Source: Hymenobacter sp. CRA2
Lineage (GTDB): Bacteria; Bacteroidota; Bacteroidia; Cytophagales; Hymenobacteraceae
DNA: 64,000 nucleotides
Assembly (NCBI RefSeq): GCF_002007105.1
Contig: NZ_MVBC01000011.1
Location: forward strand, 147,213 to 211,212
Direction of reading: 5' to 3'
Under the pieces are notes generated by a model. That model was given only the letters and a program-made list of their open reading frames with translations, did not search any database and was not told the origin of the DNA. The translations under genes and the position numbers were made by a program. Positions 44,814 through 53,880 of the stretch are shown here, in pieces (the stretch's first letter is position 1; every line of letters begins with the position of its first letter).

Positions 44814-45464
44814 ATGCAAGATCAGCACCTCGCCAACCTGCGCAAAACCTACGCCCAGCACGAACTGAGCGAATCGGCCGCCGACGCCGACGCCCTGCGG
44901 CAGTTCCGCCGCTGGCTCGACGAAGCCCTGCACGCGCAGGTCGAAGAGCCCACCGCCATGACGCTGAGCACCGTCTCGGCCGAGGGCCAACCTTCGGCGC
45001 GGGTGGTATTGCTCAAGGGCCTGCCCGAGGACAGCGGCTTCCTGTTCTTCACCAACTACGACTCGCGCAAGGGCCAGGAGCTGGCCGCCGCGCCCAAGGC
45101 CGCCCTCACGTTTTTCTGGCCCGGGCTGGAGCGGCAGGTACGCGTGGAAGGCGTAGTGGAAAAAGCTGCTGACGCTACCTCGACAGAGTACTTCCAGAGC
45201 CGGCCGCGCGGCAGCCAGATCGGGGCCTGGGCTTCGCCCCAAAGCCAACCCATAAGCAGCCGCGAGGAGCTGGAGCAACGCGAGCGGGAAGTGGAGCAGC
45301 GCTTTGCTGCCCAGGACCCGCTGCCCCGCCCGCCGCACTGGGGCGGCTACGTGCTGCATCCCACGCGGGTAGAGTTCTGGCAGGGCCGCCCCTCGCGCCT
45401 GCACGACCGGCTGGTGTACGAAAAGGACGGCACGGCCTGGAAACGCAGCCGTTTGGCCCCGTGA
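44814..45464 (+). CDS. pdxH: pyridoxamine 5'-phosphate oxidase
   Basis: PdxH oxidises pyridoxine or pyridoxamine 5'-phosphate to PLP with FMN. The 216-residue protein has the expected features: EPTAMTLSTVSAEGQPSARVVLLKG, GFLFFTNYDSRKGQEL, FFWPGLERQVRVEG, SRPRGSQIGAWASPQS and the C-terminal FWQGRPSRLHDRLVY. The frame is open to 44562, but ATG 44814 (MQDQHLANLRKTY) fits the family length and lies after a -7 element. Confidence 0.95.
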   Translation: MQDQHLANLRKTYAQHELSESAADADALRQFRRWLDEALHAQVEEPTAMTLSTVSAEGQPSARVVLLKGLPEDSGFLFFTNYDSRKGQELAAAPKAALTFFWPGLERQVRVEGVVEKAADATSTEYFQSRPRGSQIGAWASPQSQPISSREELEQREREVEQRFAAQDPLPRPPHWGGYVLHPTRVEFWQGRPSRLHDRLVYEKDGTAWKRSRLAP

Positions 45465-45578
45465 GGCGACAGGCGGCACGCAACAGGTGAAATGTCCAAA
45501 CGATAACCCGTCCCGTGCCGCCTGTCACTCCTTGCCGATTACCCGTCCCGTGTCCCCTGTTTCTTACTACCCAACAAA

Positions 45579-46883
45579 TTGGCTGAAATTCAACCCATCC
45601 GGGCCTGGCGCTACAATCCGGAACTGAGCCAGCGCATTGATGAGTACGTGTCGCCGCTGTTCGACGTCGTGTCGGCCAAGCAGCGCGAAGCCCTGTACCG
45701 CAACCCGCTCAACAGCATCCACCTTTCGGTGCCCCGCCAAGGCGAGGACCCGGCTGGTGAAGCCCTGCGCCGCCTCATCGAGTGGGAACAATCCGGGGTG
45801 TTGCTGCAGGACGCGGTGCCGGCTATTTACGTCTACTACCAGTATTTCCGGCTGCCCGGCAGCCCGCGCGAGTACTGCCGCAAGGGCTTCATGTGCCACA
45901 TCCGGGCCTACGACTGGGCCGAAGAAGTGGTGCTGCGCCACGAAAACACGCTGCCGGCGTCCGTCAACGACCGGGCCGAATTGCTGAGCCGCACCCAGTT
46001 TCAGACCAGCGCCACCCACGGCCTGTACCGCGACGAGGCCTTCGAGCTGGAGCGCTACCTCGACGAGGCTATTCTGGACCCGCTGTGCCAGACCGAGGAG
46101 GACTACCAGGGTGCCCGCGACGTGCTGGCCGTGATTCAGGACGCCGAGGTGATTCAGCGCTTTCAGGCCCTGCTGGCCGAGCGGCAGGTGATTCTGGCCG
46201 ATGGCCACCACCGCTACGAAGGCTCGCTGGCCTACCGGCGGGCGCGCATGGCCGCCGATCCGCAGCACACCGGGCAGGAGCCGTGGCACTACCACCTGAT
46301 GTACCTCACCAACGCCGCCGCCGACGACCTGCGTATCCTGCCCACCCACCGGCTGCTGCTGGAGCTGCCCGGCGGGCTCACCGACGCGGAGTTTCTGGAG
46401 CGGCTGGTCCCCTACTTCGTCATCACGCCCAAGGACGACGCCTTCGACCTGCCCGAAATCATTGCCGGCAAGCCCTGGGCCTTCGGCTTGTACCTCGACC
46501 GGCAGCCCTACAAGCTGCGCCTGCGCCCGGAGGTGCACGCGCAGCTGGCCTGGGACACCACGCCGGAGGTGAAGAACCTCGACCTGACGGTGCTGCACTA
46601 CTTTGTGCTGGAGCGCGCCCTGGGCATCGTGGGGCCCGACGCGCAGCGGCAGTGGGCGGGCGTGGCCTACGTGCGCAACTTCCCCGAGTGCCTGCAGCGC
46701 GTGGACAGCGGCGAGGCCCGCGCCGCGCTCATCACCAACGAGGTGACCATGGCCGAAGTGGAACGCGTGTGCCACTCCGGCGCCGTGATGCCGCCCAAAT
46801 CCACCTTCTTCTACCCCAAAACGCTCGGCGGCCTGCTCTTCACCAGCATCCGCGACGACGAGCCGGTGGGGCTTCTGCGGTAA
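45579..46883 (+). CDS. DUF1015 family protein
   Basis: The 434-residue protein starts with TTG (AEIQPIRAWRYNPELSQRI). There is no ATG in frame before residue 105, while the family consistently begins with AEI-PFRAWRY, so the TTG start is preferred. YRNPLNSIHL, FIADGHHRYE-like VILADGHHRYEGSLAYR and the final MPPKSTFFYPKTLGGLLF are family hallmarks. DUF1015 proteins occur beside serine and phosphoglycerate metabolism genes in other bacteria, where a serine kinase (SerK-like) activity has been proposed for relatives. Function here is unproven. Confidence 0.88.
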   Translation: MAEIQPIRAWRYNPELSQRIDEYVSPLFDVVSAKQREALYRNPLNSIHLSVPRQGEDPAGEALRRLIEWEQSGVLLQDAVPAIYVYYQYFRLPGSPREYCRKGFMCHIRAYDWAEEVVLRHENTLPASVNDRAELLSRTQFQTSATHGLYRDEAFELERYLDEAILDPLCQTEEDYQGARDVLAVIQDAEVIQRFQALLAERQVILADGHHRYEGSLAYRRARMAADPQHTGQEPWHYHLMYLTNAAADDLRILPTHRLLLELPGGLTDAEFLERLVPYFVITPKDDAFDLPEIIAGKPWAFGLYLDRQPYKLRLRPEVHAQLAWDTTPEVKNLDLTVLHYFVLERALGIVGPDAQRQWAGVAYVRNFPECLQRVDSGEARAALITNEVTMAEVERVCHSGAVMPPKSTFFYPKTLGGLLFTSIRDDEPVGLLR

Positions 46884-46980
46884 AGGAACTACACTAACCG
46901 ACGAAGCAACCCAGATGCTTCAACAAGCGGATGCCAGGTAGAGCTGACGCCCTTTCTGATTACTGCCTACCCCCTAACAC

Positions 46981-47562
46981 ATGCGCCTGATTCTCGCCTC
47001 TAATTCGCCGCGCCGGCGCCAGCTGCTCTCCGACCTGGGCCTTGCCTACGAAGTGCGCCTGAAGGACGTTGACGAAAGCTTCCCGGCGCACCTGCAGCGG
47101 GCCGAAGTGGCCGAATACCTCGCCGCGCACAAGGCCTCGGCCTACCGGGCCGACCTGCAGGCCGACGAGGTGCTGCTAACCGCCGATACCATCGTGTGCC
47201 TCGACGAGCAGGTGCTCAACAAACCTGAGGACGACGAAGACGCCGTGCGCATGCTCACGCTGCTGCAGAGCCGCGCCCACGACGTGTACACCGGTGTATG
47301 CCTGCTAACTGGCGACGGCCGCGAAGTAGTGTTTTCGGACCAGACGCGCGTGCACTTCCGGGTCCTGAGCGAAGCCGAAATCCGGCACTACGTGCGCCAG
47401 TATCGCCCCCTGGACAAGGCCGGCGCCTACGGGGCCCAGGACTGGATTGGATTGGTGGCGGTGACGCGGCTGGAGGGCTCGTACTTCAACGTGATGGGCC
47501 TGCCGGTGCACCGCGTGTGGGAAGAGCTGTCCAAGCTCGCTGGCGACTTATTGCCCGGCTAA
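46981..47562 (+). CDS. maf: Maf-family nucleoside triphosphate pyrophosphatase
   Basis: The 193-residue protein opens MRLILASNSPRRRQLLSDLG, the phosphate-binding SNSPRR loop of Maf/YhdE proteins. DTIVCLDEQVLNKPEDDEDA carries the metal-binding acidic residues, and HDVYTGVCLL and DWIGLVAVTRLEGSYFNVMG complete the fold. These enzymes hydrolyse dTTP, UTP or modified nucleotides to monophosphates and were first described as septum formation inhibitors. It starts 97 bases after the DUF1015 gene. Confidence 0.93.
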   Translation: MRLILASNSPRRRQLLSDLGLAYEVRLKDVDESFPAHLQRAEVAEYLAAHKASAYRADLQADEVLLTADTIVCLDEQVLNKPEDDEDAVRMLTLLQSRAHDVYTGVCLLTGDGREVVFSDQTRVHFRVLSEAEIRHYVRQYRPLDKAGAYGAQDWIGLVAVTRLEGSYFNVMGLPVHRVWEELSKLAGDLLPG

Positions 47563-47585
47563 TAACTACGCGACAGACCCGGTAT

Positions 47586-47855
47586 TTACGCCGTGGTCGT
47601 GACGCCGGGCTTGCCGGCCGGGGCAGCCGGGCCCTCGACGTAGGCTCTTAGCAACCGCGCGAGTGCGCGCACAGCCGAGGCTGATGCCGCCGGCGAAATG
47701 CGGCGGCTCAACCACAAAGCGGGGCCGTGCGGCAAGGCCGTTTCGGGCCGCCACACCGGCTCGGCGGCAAGCCCCGACGCTGCCGGGGTGGCCCGCAGGC
47801 CAGGTAAGCTGCTGGCAAAGACTAGCATTAGCACAAGGGCGGCGCGTTTCATCAT
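47586..47855 (-). CDS. small secreted hypothetical protein
   Basis: The 89-residue product begins MMKRAALVLMLVFASSLPGLRA, a good signal peptide. The mature part has a polar stretch (EPVWRPETALPHGPALWLSR) and a helix (ASASAVRALARLLRAYVEGP). ATG 47853-47855 is preferred over the longer frame. No family is recognised. It converges with maf, ending 23 bases from its stop. Confidence 0.5.
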   Translation of the reverse strand: MMKRAALVLMLVFASSLPGLRATPAASGLAAEPVWRPETALPHGPALWLSRRISPAASASAVRALARLLRAYVEGPAAPAGKPGVTTTA

Positions 47856-48123
47856 CAAAACCGGCTGAGTGGGCGCCACCAGGCAGTGCGGCACCGTGTT
47901 CAGGGCAAAGGAGCACGAAAGCCCCCTTGAGCACAATCGCATAAAAGGGTCCGGCCGCCGTTATCAGGGTCCCTTTTTGATGTGATAGCCGCCTGCCAGG
48001 GCTAGCAGCGCTGCTTTGATTCGCGCCTGATGCAGCGGGCCGGTGCCGCTCACGCTGCCGCGTGACAGCCCGGGGCCGAACAAACGCCGGAGTTCCGGTA
48101 GCTTAGCCGCGTATTACGACCCC

Positions 48124-49638
48124 ATGCTGCACAGCTTCCTGTTTGCTCCTTTTGCCGATCCGGCCCTGGCCGTGCAGTTCGATGCCCTGCACGGCCTGCT
48201 GCAGCCCGGCGCCGACGCTGCCGACCCAACCTTGCTGCTGGGCAACCTGCCGCTGGAGGAAGCTGGCACCCTCGACGCCGTGCTGGTGCGCCCGGCGGGC
48301 ATTACGCTGCTGATGTTTGTGCCCCGCGGCGGTGCCCTGCACCTGCCGGCGCAGGGTCAGGGTCCGTGGCAGCTGGGCGGGCAGCCCCTGCCCGGGCAGG
48401 CGGGCAGCGCCAACCCCTTTGCACAGTTCCAGCGCCAAAGCCGCGCGTTAGCCGCGTGGCTCACGGTTCAGCCGGGGCTGGGCGTCATTCGCCCCGAGGT
48501 TATTGCCGGCGTCGTGCTGTTCAGTCAGCCCGTCACCTTTGGCTCGGAAGTGGAAGCGCGGCTAAATGCCCAGGCGGGCACCGACTATTTCCAACTGCTC
48601 AGCAGTCTGCCGCACCTGCCGCGCCGCTTGCAGCGGCTGCAGCCGCCCGGCGCCGCTCTCTCAGTGGCCGGCCTGCAGCAGTGGTTGCAGTACCTGCAGG
48701 CCGAATCGGAGGAAACAGCCGCGGCCGAAGCGCCCACCGATGCCGAATCCGAAGATTTCTGGACGCAGAAAGCCCGGCAGCTCTGGCGCTGGCTCGGGGC
48801 CGAGGACATTCCGCCCGACTCAGGCTATGCCGGCTATCCACCCGACCCAACGGCAGCCAGCACCGCGGAAAAGCAGCGCCTGGAGCAGCTGCGCCAGCAG
48901 GTGCGGGCCGAACTCGACGAGCACACTCAGGTCATCACGGCCCGCGAAGTGGAGCGCGAGCAAACCATCCGGCAACTGCAGCAACAGTTGGCGCAGGCCG
49001 CAGCGGCCGCTCCCTCCACGGCCGAGCTGCAAGCCCGCCTGACGGCCGAAACCCGCGAAAAGCAGGCCCTGCACGAAGCCATGCAGTTGGCCCGCGCCGA
49101 GTCGGCCGCCCGCAACCGGGAGCTGGACGCGCGCATTGCCCAACTCGCCGCCCTGATCCAGCAGCTCCAGGCGCAGCCCAAAGCCCCCGCCGCTACGCCG
49201 CCCGCTCCTGCCCCATCCAGACCTGCTGCGCCGCCCCCGGTAGCTGCTTCCGCTTCGGCAGTGCCAGTTCGCCCGGCCCGGCCGGCGCCGCGTCGGTACT
49301 CGGCGTGGCGGTTGCAGCCCTGGCGCGCGGCCGCGACCGTAGCAATACTCGCTCTGTTAGTGCTGGCTGGCTGGGGCGTGGCCCGCTTGCCCTGGGGCCA
49401 GGCGAAACCCGCGGCGCAGCCCCGCACGGTGCAGCAGGCGCCGCACGAAATGCCCACCCCCGAGGCAGATGAAGTAGCGCCTGAGCCCGCGGAGGAAAGC
49501 CCTACCACTCCCTTGGAAGAGCGGCTCAACAATGTCGTCATTGATTCCACCGGCGCCGAATCGGCTCCTTCGGCGGGCGACTCGGTGCAGCCGGCCAGCC
49601 AAGACTACCGCGTGCTGGATTCGCTCGAAGCCCAATAA
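48124..49638 (+). CDS. NERD-like N-terminal domain, coiled-coil, membrane protein
   Basis: The 504-residue protein starts MLHSFLFAPFADPALAVQFDALHG. Its first 200 residues resemble a NERD-type fold (TLDAVLVRPAGITLLMFVPRGG, FAQFQRQSRALAAWL), though catalytic residues cannot be assigned. Residues about 250-355 form a coiled coil (AEKQRLEQLRQQVRAELDEH, REVEREQTIRQLQQQLA). A Pro/Ala linker, one membrane helix (AATVAILALLVLAGWGVARL) and a Glu/Pro-rich tail follow. ATG 48124 is preferred over an open frame from 48043. The topology suggests a cytoplasmic NERD domain with a periplasmic tail. Confidence 0.65.
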   Translation: MLHSFLFAPFADPALAVQFDALHGLLQPGADAADPTLLLGNLPLEEAGTLDAVLVRPAGITLLMFVPRGGALHLPAQGQGPWQLGGQPLPGQAGSANPFAQFQRQSRALAAWLTVQPGLGVIRPEVIAGVVLFSQPVTFGSEVEARLNAQAGTDYFQLLSSLPHLPRRLQRLQPPGAALSVAGLQQWLQYLQAESEETAAAEAPTDAESEDFWTQKARQLWRWLGAEDIPPDSGYAGYPPDPTAASTAEKQRLEQLRQQVRAELDEHTQVITAREVEREQTIRQLQQQLAQAAAAAPSTAELQARLTAETREKQALHEAMQLARAESAARNRELDARIAQLAALIQQLQAQPKAPAATPPAPAPSRPAAPPPVAASASAVPVRPARPAPRRYSAWRLQPWRAAATVAILALLVLAGWGVARLPWGQAKPAAQPRTVQQAPHEMPTPEADEVAPEPAEESPTTPLEERLNNVVIDSTGAESAPSAGDSVQPASQDYRVLDSLEAQ

Positions 49639-49668
49639 GGAAGTCAGCTGGCCGGAAGTACAGGTAAC

Positions 49669-49719
49669 AAAAACCGCTGCCGGCCCAACTCAGAGCGAGT
49701 CGAACCAGCAGCGGTTTTA
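49669..49719. terminator. terminator between the NERD-like gene and catalase
   Basis: AAAAACCGCTGC pairs with GCAGCGGTTTT, with a 27-base loop between the arms. A and T runs flank both arms, so it can serve both convergent genes. Confidence 0.75.
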
Positions 49720-49779
49720 TTAAGAGTAGCCCGGGAGGCAGTTAGCGCGTCCGGCTACCACTTGCCCGATGCCAACTAC

Positions 49780-51483
49780 CTAGTAAGGCTTGGCTTCGTG
49801 CCCTTGCGCTTCGGCTTGGGCCACGGCTTCTTTTTGCTGGGCGTCGTTGTACTGGTTACCGCCCTGGGCTTGCTTGCCGCTACGGGCGGCGGCCAGGCCA
49901 TCGGCCAGGCGCTGGCCCCAATCCGGGTCGCAGTTGGTGCACAGCTCCACCATTTTGTCGCTTACGCGGCGGTCGGCGTCGGCCAGAGCGCCCACCATGT
50001 TGTTGATCAGGTCGTCCCGCTCCCAGTCCTCGTGCAGGCGGTACCGTTCGCCGGCCTGCTTGAAGTTGTTCTGCCGGTCGATAACCTGCTTCATCACCCG
50101 GCCGGTGTACTCCGGCGTGTGGTCGGGGGCCGACCGCGGGGCCTCCTTCAGCCCATTCAGCGAGCTGGGCTCGTAGTTGATGTGGTTGTTCTGGCCCGGC
50201 GCGGCGTCCACGTGGTAGGCCATCTGGCCGTCGCGCTGGTTGGTAGCCACGTGCTTCTTGGGTGCGTTGATGGGCAGTTGCAGGTAGTTGGTGCCCACGC
50301 GGTAGCGCTGCGTATCGGAATACGAGAACGTGCGGCCCTGCAGCATTTTGTCGTCGGAGAAGTCCAGGCCGTCCACGAGCACACCGGTACCGAAGGCCGA
50401 CTGCTCCACCTCGGCGAAGTAGTTTTCGGGGTTGCGGTTCAGGGTCATCTTGCCCACCGGCAGCCACGGGAACTGGTCCTGGGGCCAGATTTTGGTGTCG
50501 TCGAGCGGGTCGAAGTCCAGCTCGGGGTGCTCGTCGTCCGACATGATCTGCACCAGCAGTTCCCACTGCGGGTAGTCGCCGCGCTCAATGGCTTCGAACA
50601 GGTCCTGGGTGGCGTGGTTGAAGTTTTTGGCCTGAATGGCCTCGGCTTCCTGGGCCGTCAGGTTTTTGATGCCCTGCAGCGGCTCCCAGTGGTACTTCAC
50701 CAGCACGGCTTCGCCCTTGTCGTTCACCCACTTGTAGGTGTTCACGCCCGAGCCCTGCATCTGTCGGTAGTTGGCCGGAATGCCCCAGGGCGAAAACAGG
50801 AAGCTCACCATGTGCATGGCCTCCGGGGTGTTGCAGATAAAGTCGAAAATCCGCTCCCCGCTCTGGCGGTTGGTTACCGGGTCGGGCTTCTGGGAGTGAA
50901 TCAGGTCCGGGAACTTCATCGCGTCCCGGATAAAGAACACTTTCAGGTTGTTGCCCACCAAATCCCAGTTGCCGTCCTCCGTGTAGAACTTCACCGCGAA
51001 GCCGCGCGGGTCGCGCAGGGTTTCGGGCGAGTGGCCGCCGTGGCCTACCGTGCTGAAGCGCACGAACACCGGCGTCTGCTTGCCGGGGGTATTGAAAAGT
51101 TTGGCGCGGGTGTATTTGGCAATCGGCTCGTCGCCCACCTTGCCGTAGGCCTCGAATACGCCGTGGGCGCCGGCGCCGCGGGCGTGCACCACGCGCTCGG
51201 GAATTCGCTCCCGGTCGAAGTGGCTGATTTTCTCGATGAAGGCGTAGTTTTCCAGCGTGGCCGGGCCGCGGCTACCCAGGGTCCGGATGTTCTGGTTATT
51301 GGTCAGCGGGTGGCCCTGGCGGGTGGTCAGGGTCTGGGCGCCTTCGCCCTCCGCCGTGCGCTGGTCCTGGGAAGTGCCAGTGCCCGTTACGGCCGTGCCG
51401 GTGCCGTCCAGGGGCGAGTGGCCGTTGCCGTTTTGCTGGCCGTTATGGCCGTTTTGCGGAGAATTGGGCTGTTCTGGGGTCAT
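49780..51483 (-). CDS. catalase (haem) with Asn/Gly/Gln-rich N-terminal extension
   Basis: The 567-residue monofunctional catalase degrades hydrogen peroxide. It has the active-site histidine in [18 protein letters not shown], the asparagine in [17 protein letters not shown], and the haem-ligand tyrosine in [20 protein letters not shown]. The first 50 residues are a low-complexity extension ([19 protein letters not shown]). The C-terminus ([20 protein letters not shown]) is also low in complexity. The size fits the clade of about 480-540 residues plus the extension. A palindrome overlaps its -33 region, suggesting peroxide or metal control. Confidence 0.95.
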   Translation of the reverse strand: MTPEQPNSPQNGHNGQQNGNGHSPLDGTGTAVTGTGTSQDQRTAEGEGAQTLTTRQGHPLTNNQNIRTLGSRGPATLENYAFIEKISHFDRERIPERVVHARGAGAHGVFEAYGKVGDEPIAKYTRAKLFNTPGKQTPVFVRFSTVGHGGHSPETLRDPRGFAVKFYTEDGNWDLVGNNLKVFFIRDAMKFPDLIHSQKPDPVTNRQSGERIFDFICNTPEAMHMVSFLFSPWGIPANYRQMQGSGVNTYKWVNDKGEAVLVKYHWEPLQGIKNLTAQEAEAIQAKNFNHATQDLFEAIERGDYPQWELLVQIMSDDEHPELDFDPLDDTKIWPQDQFPWLPVGKMTLNRNPENYFAEVEQSAFGTGVLVDGLDFSDDKMLQGRTFSYSDTQRYRVGTNYLQLPINAPKKHVATNQRDGQMAYHVDAAPGQNNHINYEPSSLNGLKEAPRSAPDHTPEYTGRVMKQVIDRQNNFKQAGERYRLHEDWERDDLINNMVGALADADRRVSDKMVELCTNCDPDWGQRLADGLAAARSGKQAQGGNQYNDAQQKEAVAQAEAQGHEAKPY

Positions 51484-51517
51484 GGGCGTTTGGGCTGAGG
51501 TTGCAGGTACTATACCC

Positions 51518-51560
51518 CCAAGGTAGGAATTTGTTCGGCCTTCCGGAGAATAATTCTCCG
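51518..51560 (-). promoter_or_regulatory. catalase promoter with Fur/PerR-like palindrome
   Basis: CGGAGAAT-A-ATTCTCCG at 51544-51560 is a perfect palindrome with the GAATAATTC core seen in Fur-family boxes. On the minus strand TACCTTGG at 51525-51518 is a likely -7 element, 35 bases before the ATG. The palindrome falls where the -33 box should be, so a bound repressor would block the promoter. Fur-family control is inferred. Confidence 0.5.
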
Positions 51561-51578
51561 CTAGCAGCTACCCTTGGG

Positions 51579-51625
51579 CCAAAAAATAATTCGGCGGATG
51601 CAAGCCCGCAAGCTCATCCGCCGAA
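51579..51625 (-). terminator. terminator of the MFS gene
   Basis: On the minus strand TTCGGCGGATG pairs with CATCCGCCGAA and is followed by TTATTTTTTGG. It lies about 58 bases after the MFS stop codon and separates it from the catalase promoter. Confidence 0.8.
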
Positions 51626-51682
51626 CCACCTTTTTACCTCTTACTATGCCGGCTGTGCTATGCACGCGCTGAGCCGCGTCGC

Positions 51683-52840
51683 CTACAGCTTGGCCTTCGT
51701 GGCCACCGCCGCCACGCACAGGCCCATCACCGCGATGAGCGAGTAGCTGATGCGCAGCGAAGTAGCCCCGGCCACCAGCCCGATAATCGGCGGGCCGATC
51801 AGAAAGCCCAGAAAGCCGATGGTGGACACGGCCGCCAGCGCCATGCCGGCCGACATGACCGTGGACTTACCGGCCGCGCTGTACACCAGCGGCACCACCG
51901 ACGAGGTGCCGAAGCCCACGAGCATAAAGCCCACCATAGCGGGCAGCAGCGTGGGAAACAGCACCGCAATCAGCAGCCCAAAGGCAGTGAGACAGCCGCT
52001 GAGCTGAATCACCAGCCGCGGCCCCAGGCGGGCCGTGAGCCAGTCAGCACCAAAGCGGCCCAGAGCCATGGTGCTCATGAACGCCGTGTAGCCGGCGCTG
52101 ACCCAGCCTTTGTCGGCATGCACCACTTTCTTAAAGTACACTCCGCTCCAGTCGAACATGGCCCCCTCGCAGATCAGGGCGCAGAAGGCAATGGCCCCGA
52201 GGGTAAGTAGGGTGCGGTCGGGTAACACAAACAGGGGTTGGTCCTCGGCCTCGTCGCTGGGCGAATGCGGCAGCAAGGCGCCGTAGCTGAGCACTACCCC
52301 GAGCAGAATCAGCCCCAGGATGAGCAGAAAGTGATATTCGGGCAACACGCTAAAGCCGTTCATGACCATGCCGATGGCCGCCCCGGTAAAGCCAGCCAGG
52401 CTCCACATGCCGTGAAACGAGGCCATGATGGGCTTGTCGTACAATGCCTCCACCCCCACGGCCTGGGTGTTGATGGAAATGTTCATCAGGTTGCTGGCGA
52501 AGCCGAAGAGCACCAGGCAGGGCACCAGCAGCCAGAGCGTGGGCGCCCAGCCCAGCCCCACCAGCGCGGTGCTGTAGAGCATAGCGCCGGCAATGGCCAT
52601 GCGCCGGCTGCCGTGCTTGTGAATCAGCCAGCCGGTGAGCGGCAATGAGGGCAACTGCCCCAGCGGAATGGCCAGCAGCAGCAGGCCCAGGTCGCCTTCC
52701 GACAAGCCCATGCGCTGCTGAATGGTGGGAATGCGCGAGGCCCAGCTCGCGAAGATTATTCCTTGCAAAAAGAACCACGTCGCCACGGCCAGGCGGTGCG
52801 TGCGCGGTGTTATCTGGTTTGGCAATGCCAATGAAATCAT
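51683..52840 (-). CDS. MFS transporter
   Basis: The 385-residue protein has twelve predicted membrane helices. It starts MISLALPNQITPRTHRLAVA and continues WFFLQGIIFASWASRIPTIQ with GLSEGDLGLLLLAIPLGQL, typical of the YbjJ/fucose-permease-like group of MFS transporters. The central linker reads PHSPSDEAEDQPLFVLPDR. ATG 52838-52840 is chosen; the longer frame adds 58 unconserved residues. TAATTTTG at 52922-52915 on the minus strand may be its -7 element. The substrate is unknown. Confidence 0.88.
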   Translation of the reverse strand: MISLALPNQITPRTHRLAVATWFFLQGIIFASWASRIPTIQQRMGLSEGDLGLLLLAIPLGQLPSLPLTGWLIHKHGSRRMAIAGAMLYSTALVGLGWAPTLWLLVPCLVLFGFASNLMNISINTQAVGVEALYDKPIMASFHGMWSLAGFTGAAIGMVMNGFSVLPEYHFLLILGLILLGVVLSYGALLPHSPSDEAEDQPLFVLPDRTLLTLGAIAFCALICEGAMFDWSGVYFKKVVHADKGWVSAGYTAFMSTMALGRFGADWLTARLGPRLVIQLSGCLTAFGLLIAVLFPTLLPAMVGFMLVGFGTSSVVPLVYSAAGKSTVMSAGMALAAVSTIGFLGFLIGPPIIGLVAGATSLRISYSLIAVMGLCVAAVATKAKL

Positions 52841-52924
52841 GATGAGCCCAGGGGTTTGGTGGTACCATGCGCCGCCGAGGCGCGCTCTGGGGTGGGAATG
52901 GCGGAAGTGCAGGCCAAAATTACG

Positions 52925-52955
52925 GCCGCCCGCCCAAAGCGTTGGGACGGGCGGC
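52925..52955 (-). terminator. hairpin upstream of the MFS gene
   Basis: GCCGCCCG pairs with CGGGCGGC around a 15-base loop. On the minus strand it follows the broken PAS kinase gene and is followed by TAATTTTGG. It probably ends that transcript. Confidence 0.55.
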
Positions 52956-53017
52956 CAGTACAAACGTTTGCGCCGGAAAATTTTCTTCCAAGCTTCGCTT
53001 CGCGGGGTGTGCAAGGG

Positions 53018-53700
53018 CTATTCGGGCAGCGTGGGCAACTCCACCACCACGGTGGTGCCCTGGCCTTCCAGCCTGGCTACGCCTATGGTGCCCCGGTGCA
53101 TCTCCACAATGACCAACTCCTGAATTTCGTCCTCAACAAAATCCCGGATGAGCTGCACACTGCCCTGGCTGATAGCCACAATGCGCCGCTCCCCCTCGCT
53201 CAGACACTGACGGATGAAATCATGCACGGATTCGTCCGCGTCGCGGCTCAGGCGCTGGGCCAGGCTCAGGCAGTCAGCTAGGTCCAGCGACAGGAGCTCC
53301 AGCAAGGTATTCTTGCGGGCGTTGAAGTGGTAGGCGTGGGCCTTGTAGTGCCGGGCAGCACTGATGTCGCGCAACTCCCCGCCCAGCCAGCGGGGCGCGT
53401 GGCTGCCGACCGGGCCGTAGCTCGGTGTGAGTTGCAACCAATGCTCCGGCTGCCCGGGCTGCAGCAGCCGGAACACGACTTCCTCGTGCAGCTCGCCCCG
53501 CCTCCACCGCTCCCAGCACTCGCCAGGTAGGACCGGTCCTCGGGGTGCAGGCGGCGCAGCAAGCCGGGCAGCTCCTCATCGACGTACGCCGGGCGGCCAC
53601 CCAGCAGTTGCTGGTAAGCCGCGTTGACGTACACGACGCGCCCCGTAGCCAGCTCGTAGATGAAATGCACGTGCGGACTGCTTTCGACCTGCGCCCGCAA
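53018..53700 (-). pseudogene. PAS-domain sensor kinase, frameshifted and internally deleted
   Basis: The first frame (53700 downwards) encodes a PAS domain: PHVHFIYELATGRVVYVNAA, then ELPGLLRRLHPEDRSYL. The domain continues in another frame as ECWERWRRGELHEEVVFRLL and HWLQLTPSYGP, so one base was lost near 53525. The C-terminus VEMHRGTIGVARLEGQGTTV is the tail of a histidine-kinase ATPase, but the H-box and the N, G1 and G2 motifs before it are missing. The 5' end has no ATG either. It is a decayed kinase. Confidence 0.7.
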
Positions 53701-53880
53701 TACAGTATCTATTTACATGGTTACGGTAAGGTTGAAGAACTGCTGCGGCAACCAAGCCTTACAGCTGGCTGTGATGATATGGCGAAAGGCGGCAGCCCGG
53801 CCGGTTACCCCTTTGCACTGGCTTATAACCGCTGCAGTACCAGCAGTCGGTTAGTCCGCGTTGGGTCCGCGCTCCGGGCC

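Noticed and set aside
52961..52970. CAAACGTTTG palindrome upstream of the MFS gene as a LacI-type operator
   Set aside because: It is only 10 bases, far (about 120 bases) from the start, and lies before a hairpin that probably ends another transcript.
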